Positions 13,479 to 20,696 of a DNA stretch of 32,964 bases are shown in pieces; within the stretch, counting starts at the first letter, position 1; every line of letters begins with the position of its first letter. The stretch is taken from positions 1 to 32,964 of the forward strand of contig JALWZH010000160.1 of the NCBI GenBank assembly GCA_027002815.1, read 5' to 3'. The notes below the pieces were generated by a model, which saw only the letters and a program-made list of their open reading frames with translations, ran no database searches and was not told the DNA's origin. The DNA is from Thermoproteales archaeon. Its GTDB lineage: Archaea > Thermoproteota > Thermoprotei > Thermoproteales > Thermoproteaceae. The position numbers and the translations under genes were made by a program.

Positions 13479-15311
13479 GTGATAGTTGGTATTGATAGGC
13501 ATGCCTCGTCCAACTTCGCATATGTCGTTTTTGACGATTCTAGGGGCTCGCCCGTGGAGAAGGGCTACGGCAACGACGCCAAGGTGTCCCTAGTGATCAA
13601 GCGGTACAAGCCGCGCATAGTAGCCATAGACAACGTCTCAGAGCTCCTGGAGAACGGGCGCCGAATAGTGAAAACTATTGGCAACGCCCCAATACGCATA
13701 GACGTAGTGCAGGTGACTACCATAGACGGAGTGTACGAGGCGTCAGTCGAGAACCTGGCGCGCAGGTACCTGGGCGTCACGTCCAGCAAGCTGGACCCCC
13801 TCTCAACCGCGTACTATCTCGCCGTGCTGGCCTCAATGGGCATAGGGTCCATCGTAAGGCTGTATGAGAGCGAGACACATATAATAGTGGGCAAGGCCAT
13901 GGCCACGAGGCAGGGCGGCATGAGTAGGAACCGTTACGAGAGGAACGTGGTGCACAGGGTTAAACAGATAGTAAATGAGGTCGTGCGTGCCTTGTCATCT
14001 GCAGGCGTGGACCACGACGTGTTCTACCGCGATAATGGCCTATCGGCGCTTGTGATAGCCTATGCGGACAGGCCGTCGGTGCTCCGCGTGGTCAAGCCGC
14101 GTAAGAGCCTCGACGTGGTGGTCAAGGTCCGCTCGGTGCCGAGCAGAGACATAAGGGTGATCGGGAGGGCCAGCGACACACCGTATGCAAGGCAATCCCG
14201 CCCAACGCGCCCCATCATAGTGGGCGTGGACCCCGGGATAGTTACGGGGCTGGCCGTGCTGGACCTCAGGGGAAACATACTCTACGTGGGGAGCCACCGC
14301 GGCCTCTCGCGTAGCAAGGCGGTCGAACTGGTCTCAAGGTACGGCAGCCCGTTGATCGTGGCTGTCGACGTTAATCCGCCCCCCGAATACGCCAAGAAGC
14401 TCGCAGCTATGGTGGGGGCGCAACTTTACTTTCCGAGCAGGGACCTCGGCGTGGACGAGAAGATCGGGATAATCGGCGATAGGATGGCCGCCGTCAACAA
14501 TTCCCACGAGAGGGACGCGTTGGCCGCTGCGTACAGGGCGTTCCACGAGCACAAGCCCAAGTTCGACAGGATAGAGAGGGAGGCCGCCGGCGTGGTGCCA
14601 AAGGACAAGGTCGACTCTATCAAGGCCCTCGTAGTTAAGGGGCGCAGCATAGTGGAGGCCATAGCGATGGTGCTCGACGAGAGGGGGAACACGGACAGGA
14701 CTAAGGTGATATACGTACAGCAGGAGAACAGGCGAGAGTGCAATGTCGAGGGGTACAAGGCGTACATATCCGCGCTGGAAAACGAGCTTGAGTCTGTTAA
14801 ACGGGAGAAGAGGGAGCTCGAGGACGCCCTGAGGAGACTCGAGGACGAGACCTACAGGGAGCTCAGGCGGGACATGAGGGTCAGGGAGCTTGAGTACAGG
14901 GTCTCCAACCTGCTGCAGGAACTGGAGAAGAGCCGCCTGGCGCTCGAGGAGTCTCTCGGCAAGTTCAGGGAGGTGCTGAGGGGCATATACGAGGGCCGGT
15001 ACCTCATAAGGATCATGAACCTGCTCGACGTTGATCCGCCGCTAGTGGACAAGGGGACAGTCCAGTCGGCCGAGGTAGGCGTGGCCATATCCGACATAAG
15101 AGACCTAAACGCGTCGAGGGACCTCCTCAAGAGGCTCGGCAAGGTGGTGGTGCCTCTGAGCGAGGTCTACGTGTACAACGTGGGGGACGTATACGTGGTG
15201 GACGCGGCCCGCCTCAGCAAGGTGGTCGAGGAGCTCAGCAAGGACAGATACGTGGACAGAACATCCCTTAGGAGGCTTGTGGACGAGTATAGGCGTACTA
15301 GAATAGGGTGA
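13479..15311 (+). CDS. DUF460 protein: two RNase H-like modules plus coiled coil
   Basis: A 610-aa archaeal protein of the DUF460 type; no function is established to my knowledge. Module 1 (1-120) starts VGIDRHASSNFAYVVFD and keeps acidic residues D6, D51 (VAIDNVSEL) and D106 (KLDPLSTAYYLA). Module 2 (245-355) repeats the plan: D251 (VGVDPG), D297 (VAVD) and D346 (NSHERDALAAAYRAF), the pattern of RuvC/YqgF-like RNase H folds. Between them is a basic region with RQGGMSRNRYERN. Residues about 424-500 are a strongly charged coiled coil, then a C-terminal alpha/beta domain. Both acidic triads look intact, so nuclease activity is possible, perhaps on structured RNA or DNA. It has its own promoter behind rio2 and overlaps the convergent MAT gene by 14 nt. 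Confidence 0.8.
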   Translation: MIVGIDRHASSNFAYVVFDDSRGSPVEKGYGNDAKVSLVIKRYKPRIVAIDNVSELLENGRRIVKTIGNAPIRIDVVQVTTIDGVYEASVENLARRYLGVTSSKLDPLSTAYYLAVLASMGIGSIVRLYESETHIIVGKAMATRQGGMSRNRYERNVVHRVKQIVNEVVRALSSAGVDHDVFYRDNGLSALVIAYADRPSVLRVVKPRKSLDVVVKVRSVPSRDIRVIGRASDTPYARQSRPTRPIIVGVDPGIVTGLAVLDLRGNILYVGSHRGLSRSKAVELVSRYGSPLIVAVDVNPPPEYAKKLAAMVGAQLYFPSRDLGVDEKIGIIGDRMAAVNNSHERDALAAAYRAFHEHKPKFDRIEREAAGVVPKDKVDSIKALVVKGRSIVEAIAMVLDERGNTDRTKVIYVQQENRRECNVEGYKAYISALENELESVKREKRELEDALRRLEDETYRELRRDMRVRELEYRVSNLLQELEKSRLALEESLGKFREVLRGIYEGRYLIRIMNLLDVDPPLVDKGTVQSAEVGVAISDIRDLNASRDLLKRLGKVVVPLSEVYVYNVGDVYVVDAARLSKVVEELSKDRYVDRTSLRRLVDEYRRTRIG

Positions 15312-16521
15312 CCTCCTGTCCAAGTATTGCCCGCGTTATGGAGGGCATGCGCCTGAGCTCTTCGGCAGCTATGCCCTCCACCTCGCCCCTCAGCTCGCCA
15401 GTTATTTCGCCCTGCTCAACGGACAGCTCCACGTTCACCACTAGGGGCTCGCTGATGGGCTTGCCTATCTGGCTCACAAGCTCCACGGTCACCTCAGCGA
15501 CGCCCTTTACCTGTCCATATATCCTTTCGGCCATGTTACGCGCAACCACGTTGTATATCTTGCCTATATGCGAGGTCGGGTTCTTCCCCGCCGTGGCTTC
15601 AAGCGACATGGGCCGCATTGGCGTTATTAGGCCGTTGGCCCTGTTGCCCCTGCCGGTCATGCCGTCGTCCCCATGTTCGGCCGACGTGCCGGTCACGGTC
15701 AGATAGAAGATGCCGTGTTCCGGCTTGTCTGCCGTGTTCACGGCCACGTCCACTGCGTAGTCGGGCACAAGCTTTGCGGCCAGGTCCTCCACGCTCCTCT
15801 TGACCTCGTCCTTCACCTGTATGTAATGGTCCTTGTCCTTGACTATCTGGGATATCATGGCCGCAGCAACCATCAGCTTCACCTCCTTTCCCAGGCGTAC
15901 CCCCATGACCTTCACGTCCTCGCCGACTTCCGGGAGCCTGCGCTTGAAATCACGCGAGTTGAGCGTGGTCTCTACCTCAAGCACGAGCCTCTCAAGTGGG
16001 GATAGGGGCGCATATCCTACGCCGACCGATGTATCGTTTGCCAGGGGCACCCCTCCGGTCCTTGCCCCGAGCTCGTACACCCCGACGAGGTCCACGGAGC
16101 CGGAGCCAATCTTGTAGTCCACCACTACGTGCCTTTCGGGGACCAGAAACCGGAAGTTCTCCCTTATCCAGGACGTCACGGACTCAAGCACTATTGGCCC
16201 GATAGGCACCTTGTGCACGGTTCCCCCCTCTCTGACCTCCGTTGTGGCTCTGCCGGACACAATTATATATATGGGCTGAACTACCCTGCCCCCGCCGAAG
16301 GCTGGGCTTGACTGTCCCCCAACCACCAACGTCTTGTCCAGGTTGTGGTGCAGTATCACGCCGAAGTTCTCCTCATAGTACTTCGAGAGCTCCACGCTGA
16401 CCCGTTCCGACACGGAGTCAGCCATGTAGTCCGGGTGGCCGAGCCCCTTCCTCTCCACTATCTCGACGTCATATGACGCGATGGGCTTCCTGCCTGTCTT
16501 GACCAGGTTGACGCGCGTCAT
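15298..16521 (-). CDS. mat: Archaeal S-adenosylmethionine synthetase (methionine adenosyltransferase)
   Basis: Makes S-adenosylmethionine from methionine and ATP, releasing phosphate and pyrophosphate. The protein is 407 aa, the usual length of the archaeal class, which differs strongly from bacterial MetK. Landmarks: ERKGLGHPDYMADS near the N-terminus, GGQSSPAFGGG, TGTSAEHGDDGMTGRGNRANGLITPMRP with the phosphate-binding Gly-rich loop, and GKNPTSHIGKIYN. The ATG overlaps the lsm stop codon (ATGA), so it is the last gene of the minus-strand cluster and translationally coupled. Its 3' end overlaps the DUF460 gene by 14 nt. Assignment is secure. Confidence 0.96.
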   Translation of the reverse strand: MTRVNLVKTGRKPIASYDVEIVERKGLGHPDYMADSVSERVSVELSKYYEENFGVILHHNLDKTLVVGGQSSPAFGGGRVVQPIYIIVSGRATTEVREGGTVHKVPIGPIVLESVTSWIRENFRFLVPERHVVVDYKIGSGSVDLVGVYELGARTGGVPLANDTSVGVGYAPLSPLERLVLEVETTLNSRDFKRRLPEVGEDVKVMGVRLGKEVKLMVAAAMISQIVKDKDHYIQVKDEVKRSVEDLAAKLVPDYAVDVAVNTADKPEHGIFYLTVTGTSAEHGDDGMTGRGNRANGLITPMRPMSLEATAGKNPTSHIGKIYNVVARNMAERIYGQVKGVAEVTVELVSQIGKPISEPLVVNVELSVEQGEITGELRGEVEGIAAEELRRMPSITRAILGQEVTLF

Positions 16522-16772
16522 GCTACTACGTCGGCCGAGGACACGAACATGACTTGGCTCCCCCTTATCATTATCTTGCCGTACTTTGCCTTAACAGAGT
16601 CTGTTATGGGGTCGTACTCCTCCGCCTCGTCTATTACGAGGTTCATACACGTATCATAGCTCAACAGTACGCCCCTTATATCGACGCCGCTTTTCAATTT
16701 CACAGATACGCTCTTGTTGGCCATTTTGGACAGCACCTTCAACGGCGACGGTATCTGCTGCGGCCTGGACAT
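16518..16772 (-). CDS. Sm-like (Lsm/SmAP) RNA-binding protein
   Basis: Forms homoheptameric rings that bind U-rich RNA. The protein is 84 aa from the ATG at 16772. Sm1 motif: VSVKLKSGVDIRGVLLSYD followed by MNLVID; Sm2 motif: GKIMIRGSQVMFVS. The usual RNA-binding Asp-x-x-(M)Asn and Arg-Gly residues are present. A longer frame extends to 16844, but a TATA box at 16791-16799 about 23 nt before the ATG at 16772 sets the start. It is coupled to the MAT gene by an ATGA overlap. The N-terminal 18 residues before the fold are slightly longer than usual. Confidence 0.92.
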   Translation of the reverse strand: MSRPQQIPSPLKVLSKMANKSVSVKLKSGVDIRGVLLSYDTCMNLVIDEAEEYDPITDSVKAKYGKIMIRGSQVMFVSSADVVA

Positions 16773-16790
16773 AGGGGTAACTCGCAGCGC

Positions 16791-16799
16791 CTTTAAAAG
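16791..16799 (-). promoter_or_regulatory. TATA box of the lsm-mat unit
   Basis: Minus-strand CTTTTAAAG centred about 23 nt before the ATG at 16772, in the 55-nt gap after rpoN. Confidence 0.6.
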
Positions 16800-16827
16800 T
16801 ATTGGCTCCGGCGTTGAGGCTACAGGC

Positions 16828-17028
16828 CTATTGGCGCTGTTCAAATTTCAGGAGGAGGTCTATCCACTCCACGTGGCCCATGAGGGTACGCCTACAGCAG
16901 TATCGCCTTAGACCTAGGGCGTCGAGCGCGCGTCCCGGGTGCTCGCCGGCAAGCACACGGCTCTTGAAGTCCTCCCATAGATACGCCACCGGCCTACCGC
17001 ACGTCCAGCACCTGACAGGCACGATCAT
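16828..17028 (-). CDS. rpoN: RNA polymerase subunit N (Rpb10)
   Basis: A 66-aa zinc-bundle subunit that holds the D-L-N assembly platform. The sequence [19 protein letters not shown] shows C7 and C10; the second pair is in [13 protein letters not shown]. Length and pattern are normal. Its start overlaps the stop of uS9 by 4 nt, and the order uL13-uS9-RpoN is conserved in archaea. Confidence 0.96.
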   Translation of the reverse strand: MIVPVRCWTCGRPVAYLWEDFKSRVLAGEHPGRALDALGLRRYCCRRTLMGHVEWIDLLLKFEQRQ

Positions 17029-17483
17029 CTGTACGCCTTCTGGCGCTTAGAACGCGCGTGCTTTATGCCGGGCTTCTTGGGCTCGGCCCTCCGCGGGTCG
17101 CCCCTAACCATATACGAGTCGTAGGACAGGTAGAGTTGCTCCAACTCCTTGCTGCGCGTGTACAGCACGAGTCCCCGTGCGATCGCCATGCGGGTCGCCG
17201 CTGCCTGGCCCATGAAGCCTCCCCCTCTGACCTGTACATCTATGTCGACCTTGCTCGCTATCGCGTCGCCGGCCAAGAGAAGGGGCTCCATCATCTTGAT
17301 CCTGGCCATCTCCACAGGCCAAAGCTCCACGGGCACCCCATTCACCTTGACGCGCCCATGGCCCGGCCTTATGATAGCCCTGGCTATGGCCGTCTTCTTT
17401 TTCCCCACCGCAATAACTACACGCGGCTCCTCGGAAAGCTCGTAGGCCGCCAGGGCCTTCACCCTTTCATGTTCCTCGGCCAT
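17025..17483 (-). CDS. rps9: Small ribosomal subunit protein uS9
   Basis: A 152-aa protein. [22 protein letters not shown] is the family core near the N-terminus, [19 protein letters not shown] the middle, and the C-terminal tail ends KRQKAYR, the Arg-ended tail that reaches the P-site tRNA anticodon. An acidic N-terminal extension of about 20 residues precedes the core. It sits 6 nt after uL13 and overlaps rpoN. Confidence 0.96.
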   Translation of the reverse strand: MAEEHERVKALAAYELSEEPRVVIAVGKKKTAIARAIIRPGHGRVKVNGVPVELWPVEMARIKMMEPLLLAGDAIASKVDIDVQVRGGGFMGQAAATRMAIARGLVLYTRSKELEQLYLSYDSYMVRGDPRRAEPKKPGIKHARSKRQKAYR

Positions 17484-17489
17484 CGCGTC

Positions 17490-18047
17490 CTACTGTTCGC
17501 CGCCTTTTAAAGCTATCCCGCCTGCCCTGTCAACGGCCCTGCGCCACTTCTCCCAGCCGGGGGGATCCACGCTTCTCCACAGGTCCTCAAGGGTGACATA
17601 TTTAGAGCCAGGTCTACGCCTCAGCACGGCCTTCTCGACCCTGAAAAGGACCAGCTCCCTACGCTTGAGGAGGTCCAGAGGCACGCCCATGTACACCCTC
17701 AACCTCTTCATAGCCTGCCTGCCCCTCCAGGCCTTACGCGGCACCATCCCCCTGACAACCCTCTTGAACACTCTGTCAGGTCTCCGGGGCACCTTGGGGC
17801 CGACCTTCTCCGGATTGTAGTGAGTCCTCCACTCTGATATCTTCCTCTTGTACCACTCCACCACCATGTGGGGATCCCCCGTCACTATGCCCCTCTCAAC
17901 GTTGACTACGGTTACTCGCCTTCCCTCGAGGATCCACTTGGCAACGAGCGACGCCAAGCGCCCCACTACGTGCCCCGAAGCATCGACAACGATGTCCAGG
18001 GAGTCGGGGTTATCATCGGCCAGGTTTACGTAGCGTATGTTGGCCAT
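17490..18047 (-). CDS. rpl13: Large ribosomal subunit protein uL13
   Basis: A 185-aa protein of the archaeal/eukaryotic type. DASGHVVGRLASLVAKWILEG near the N-terminus and VRGMVPRKAWRGRQAMKRLRVYMGVP in the middle are the family signatures. I start at the ATG at 18047 (MANIRYV), preceded by GGGCGGGA as a ribosome-binding site. A TTG at 18062 in the same frame lies inside the eL18 stop region and is less likely. The C-terminus past residue 150 is basic and longer than in bacteria. Confidence 0.95.
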   Translation of the reverse strand: MANIRYVNLADDNPDSLDIVVDASGHVVGRLASLVAKWILEGRRVTVVNVERGIVTGDPHMVVEWYKRKISEWRTHYNPEKVGPKVPRRPDRVFKRVVRGMVPRKAWRGRQAMKRLRVYMGVPLDLLKRRELVLFRVEKAVLRRRPGSKYVTLEDLWRSVDPPGWEKWRRAVDRAGGIALKGGEQ

Positions 18048-18054
18048 TCCCGCC

Positions 18055-18423
18055 CTACACAACTATCTTGACGTTGGAACCCTTTGGATTCCTACGTACA
18101 AGGTCCGGTATGGTGATCGCCTCGCATCCAGCCCTTTCCAATGCCTCAAGCGCCGACTTGGAATATTTCCAAGCGGCCACAGTGACCCTCTTATTCATGC
18201 GGCCCACGCCTAGCAGCTTGCCCGGCACAAGTATCGTGTCGCCCTCTGACGCAATACGGTCCACCTTGTACAGGTTCACTTCCCTCCTCCTTCGCCGCGG
18301 CTTGGAGATCAGCTCCGCAACGTACCTCCATATGGGACTGTTGTTGTCTCTTGCGGCCTTCCTAAGGAACCTCACCAACATCCGCGTCTGGGCACTGGTA
18401 GGCCCAGTAGGGTTAGGAGGCAT
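18055..18423 (-). CDS. rpl18e: Large ribosomal subunit protein eL18
   Basis: A 122-aa archaeal/eukaryotic-specific protein of the large subunit. Recognisable blocks: PTGPTSAQTRMLVRFLRKAA at the N-terminus, VNLYKVDRIASEGDTILVPGKLLGVG, and VTVAAWKYSKSALEALERAG. It has its own TATA box at 18443-18452, about 24 nt before the ATG, so it begins a new transcript although it stays in the conserved order RpoD-eL18-uL13-uS9-RpoN. Confidence 0.96.
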   Translation of the reverse strand: MPPNPTGPTSAQTRMLVRFLRKAARDNNSPIWRYVAELISKPRRRRREVNLYKVDRIASEGDTILVPGKLLGVGRMNKRVTVAAWKYSKSALEALERAGCEAITIPDLVRRNPKGSNVKIVV

Positions 18424-18442
18424 GCGCGTTGCTGGTCCCCAT

Positions 18443-18452
18443 CTTTTAAAAT
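18443..18452 (-). promoter_or_regulatory. TATA box of the eL18-uL13-uS9-RpoN unit
   Basis: Minus-strand ATTTTAAAAG centred about 24 nt before the ATG at 18423; a strong match. Confidence 0.65.
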
Positions 18453-18476
18453 TATCTCGCCCGCCCTATGCGCAGT

Positions 18477-18590
18477 CCCTTTGAAGGGCCCCTCCAACGC
18501 TCCTGTATCTGCCTCATGACCCCGCCCGCCTGTTAGGCGCCTCGACGGCCCGAGCAGCCCAGCCCCCTTGGCGTAGAGGCCCACGGGGGC
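18477..18590. repeat. Three hairpins in the 179-nt gap between RpoD and eL18
   Basis: CCCTT/AAGGG (18477-18488), CGCCT-GTT-AGGCG (18527-18539) and GCCCCC/GGGGGC (18562-18567/18585-18590). The gap is large for an otherwise tightly packed cluster and holds no convincing frame. The hairpins could end or stabilise the rpoD mRNA upstream of the eL18 promoter, or form part of a small RNA. Confidence 0.4.
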
Positions 18591-18602
18591 GGAGCTACAT
18601 GT

Positions 18603-19415
18603 TTATTCCTCAAGCGCCGTCTGTGCTGCGGCGTAACGCGCGGCCTTGAGCCTGAGCGCGTCCATGAAACTTTCCAGTTTCCACCTCAGTATCCTGAAGG
18701 CCTCACGGATCAGGGAGTCGACGTCCATATTGCCGTAGGACTCGGCCCAAAACACGTACTTGTCCGGCTCCGCATCGACCTTGACGTGCCCGTCGCAGTA
18801 CGCCTCTACGGACTTGAGCTTGCCGTAGGTGCACCTAGCGCCGTCCACCTGCACGGAGCCGCATAGCTCCTCTAAAAGCGATCTGCACTTGTCGGGTAGC
18901 TGGGACGACAAGGTTACGCGGGGATAGGCGTAATAGGCCGCGTTGCCGGCCTGCCACTTGGCGTGTTCCCGCGCCCTGCCGAGCCTGGCATACACTTCGG
19001 CGACCACCGACTGGCCGGTCTCCAGCTTGACCAGCGGCACGTTGTCGTGCACGGGACGCACGTCAGGCCGATCGCTGGACAACATGTATGAGTAGACCAC
19101 CATGGGTTCCTCGGCCTTGACTTGGAGGACGAGCTTAACAGTGCACTCGGTCGGGTCCACCAGCCCCATCTCGCACTCCTCTATCTTGGGCAGGCTTTCC
19201 AGTGGGGTCGTGAGGGGCACTAGCCCCAGCCTATGGGCAAGTACCTCGTCGTACATGACCGAATTGTTCTCTATAATGACCACTTCATGTATTGCGAGGA
19301 CTGGGACCTCGGAAACTATGACCCTCCTCAGCGAGTTGAGCGTGCCGGCGTCAACTCCCTCCACAACGAAGCGTATGTAGCCGCTACTCCTCTCAACTAC
19401 CTGGACCTTGACCAT
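18603..19415 (-). CDS. rpoD: RNA polymerase subunit D (Rpb3/alpha-like)
   Basis: A 270-aa assembly-platform subunit. The dimerisation domain shows FVVEGVDAGTLNSLRRVIVSEVP and AHRLGLVPLTTPLE, the usual alpha-motif regions. The inserted third domain (about 165-215) keeps four cysteines with spacing C-x7-C-x9-C-x11-C rather than a ferredoxin-like C-x2-C-x2-C-x3-C, so I do not see a standard iron-sulfur site. The C-terminus (IREAFRILRWKLESFMDAL) is the long dimerisation helix. It starts 4 nt after the uS12 stop, so it joins the RNA polymerase A''-eL30-NusA-uS12 cluster rather than following uS13-uS4-uS11, which is the commoner archaeal arrangement. Confidence 0.95.
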   Translation of the reverse strand: MVKVQVVERSSGYIRFVVEGVDAGTLNSLRRVIVSEVPVLAIHEVVIIENNSVMYDEVLAHRLGLVPLTTPLESLPKIEECEMGLVDPTECTVKLVLQVKAEEPMVVYSYMLSSDRPDVRPVHDNVPLVKLETGQSVVAEVYARLGRAREHAKWQAGNAAYYAYPRVTLSSQLPDKCRSLLEELCGSVQVDGARCTYGKLKSVEAYCDGHVKVDAEPDKYVFWAESYGNMDVDSLIREAFRILRWKLESFMDALRLKAARYAAAQTALEE

Positions 19416-19419
19416 GAGG

Positions 19420-19863
19420 TCACTTTATGGGCTTCTGCCTTTTCCCCTCTAGGATGGCCCTCAGCGACGTGTTGTTAACGAGGACAACCTTGAACCTGAC
19501 GCCGGGCAGGTCGCCATAGGCCCTCCCCTCAGGTCCCCCTATCCTCTCGACTATCACCTCGTCGTGCTCGTTTATCACGTTGAGCCCCCCGTCATACGGG
19601 ACGAAGGCCGTGATGACCCTGCCGTTCTTCACGAGCTGCACCCTGACGCATTTACGTACCGCGGCGTTGGGCTTCCTCGCCTCAACGCCTACCTTCTCCA
19701 GCACTATGCCCCTGGCCATTGGGGCCCCCTCCAGAGGGTCGAACTTCCTTGCGATGCCAAGCTTCTTCCTCTTGTACGTGACGTCACTCCACCTGAACTT
19801 TTTACGCTTCTTCCTCAGCTTGGCGGCCGCGTAAAGGCCGCTGGGCGACTTTTTGCCTGTCAT
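19420..19863 (-). CDS. rps12: Small ribosomal subunit protein uS12
   Basis: A 147-aa decoding-centre protein of the archaeal/eukaryotic type. The universally conserved loop PNSA reads PNAA here: R63-K64-P65-N66-A67-A68, confirmed from the codons AGG AAG CCC AAC GCC GCG. Aligned to human RPS23 (K60-Q61-P62-N63-S64-A65), Lys60 is Arg, Gln61 is Lys and Ser64 is Ala. Arg at position 60 has been reported from hyperthermophilic archaea as an accuracy-raising change; Ala at the serine that touches the codon-anticodon helix is less familiar to me. The rest is normal. TATA box at 19883-19892 about 24 nt before the ATG. Confidence 0.96.
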   Translation of the reverse strand: MTGKKSPSGLYAAAKLRKKRKKFRWSDVTYKRKKLGIARKFDPLEGAPMARGIVLEKVGVEARKPNAAVRKCVRVQLVKNGRVITAFVPYDGGLNVINEHDEVIVERIGGPEGRAYGDLPGVRFKVVLVNNTSLRAILEGKRQKPIK

Positions 19864-19882
19864 CGCGATTACCCCATGGCGC

Positions 19883-19892
19883 GTTTATTAAG
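19883..19892 (-). promoter_or_regulatory. TATA box of the uS12-RpoD unit
   Basis: Minus-strand GCTTAATAAA centred about 24 nt before the ATG at 19863, in the 46-nt gap after NusA. Confidence 0.55.
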
Positions 19893-19909
19893 CTTTACGC
19901 GGCTCCGAG

Positions 19910-20344
19910 CTAAGCCAGCACGACCCTATCTATGTCGAAGTACCTCTTGGCCAATAGGCGTGCACGTCCAACGTTCTTCCCATTTCGGCCTATGGCTATG
20001 GCCTTGTCCTCGGGGACCACAGTTGCGGTTGCGACGAGCAGGCCCTCGGCGCTTTTGCTTATTCTGACCGCTATGACCCTCGCAGGGTAAAGGGAGTTCC
20101 TGATCACCTCCTCGGGGGACTCGCCGTACTCGACCACCTCGACATCCCTGCCTATGAGCTGTCTGAGCCTCTTGATGTTCACCCCGCCCTTGCCCACGGC
20201 CAGGGCGGCCATGTTTTTCTGCACGACGAAGATCACCCTCTTATACTCGTCGTCTATCACGGTGTCGAGCGGCTGTATGCCCGTCAGGCTTTCGAACAAC
20301 GAGGCGTATCGTATCTCCTCGTCTGTGATCCTTATCTCGGGCAT
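19910..20344 (-). CDS. nusA: NusA-like transcription factor with two KH domains
   Basis: A 144-aa archaeal NusA. It consists only of KH domains and lacks the bacterial N-terminal polymerase-binding and S1 domains. The GxxG loops are GKGG (KH1, about 52-55) and GRNG (KH2, about 118-121). It probably binds nascent RNA in elongation or termination, or rRNA. Placement between eL30 and uS12 downstream of the A'' subunit is the standard archaeal order. It starts 3 nt after eL30 with an overlapping GGGGGAG ribosome-binding site. Confidence 0.93.
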   Translation of the reverse strand: MPEIRITDEEIRYASLFESLTGIQPLDTVIDDEYKRVIFVVQKNMAALAVGKGGVNIKRLRQLIGRDVEVVEYGESPEEVIRNSLYPARVIAVRISKSAEGLLVATATVVPEDKAIAIGRNGKNVGRARLLAKRYFDIDRVVLA

Positions 20345-20347
20345 GGC

Positions 20348-20653
20348 CTACTCCCCCTGCACTAGGCCCAGTATGTTGCTCTCCCCCGGCTCCACGACGG
20401 CCAGGGCGGCCACCCTGTGCGGCCTCCCGCAGGCGGTGCCCAACTCCCATGTGTTCCCATGGTACACGTATATTGGAGTGCCAGAAAGCCTACCGTAGTA
20501 CTCTATGTCCTGCCTTATGGAAAGGGGCGCATCGCTTGCCAGTATGACCATCTTGGCCGCGCCGCTGAGAAGAGCCTTAACCGTTTCCCTAGTCCCGAGG
20601 AGCACCCTACCAGTATTAATGGCGACCTTCAGTTCCCGCGCGACATCTATCAT
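20348..20653 (-). CDS. rpl30e: Large ribosomal subunit protein eL30
   Basis: A 101-aa protein of the L7Ae/L30e fold, which binds kink-turn RNA. Blocks seen: AINTGRVLLGTRETVKALLSG and KMVILASDAPLSIRQDIEYY, with GTACGRPHRVAALAV near the end. It has its own TATA box at 20674-20683, 25 nt before the ATG, so it can be transcribed independently of the polymerase genes before it. Confidence 0.95.
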   Translation of the reverse strand: MIDVARELKVAINTGRVLLGTRETVKALLSGAAKMVILASDAPLSIRQDIEYYGRLSGTPIYVYHGNTWELGTACGRPHRVAALAVVEPGESNILGLVQGE

Positions 20654-20673
20654 GCGCCTACATCGGTAACCCC

Positions 20674-20683
20674 ATTATAAAAG
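20674..20683 (-). promoter_or_regulatory. TATA box of the eL30-NusA unit
   Basis: Minus-strand CTTTTATAAT centred 25 nt before the ATG at 20653. Confidence 0.65.
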
Positions 20684-20696
20684 TTACGCGGGGCCC

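Noticed and set aside
18372-18584. A 70-codon minus-strand frame in the RpoD-eL18 gap
   Set aside because: It runs into eL18 in another frame, is Gly/Arg-rich and matches nothing; the eL18 promoter lies inside it.
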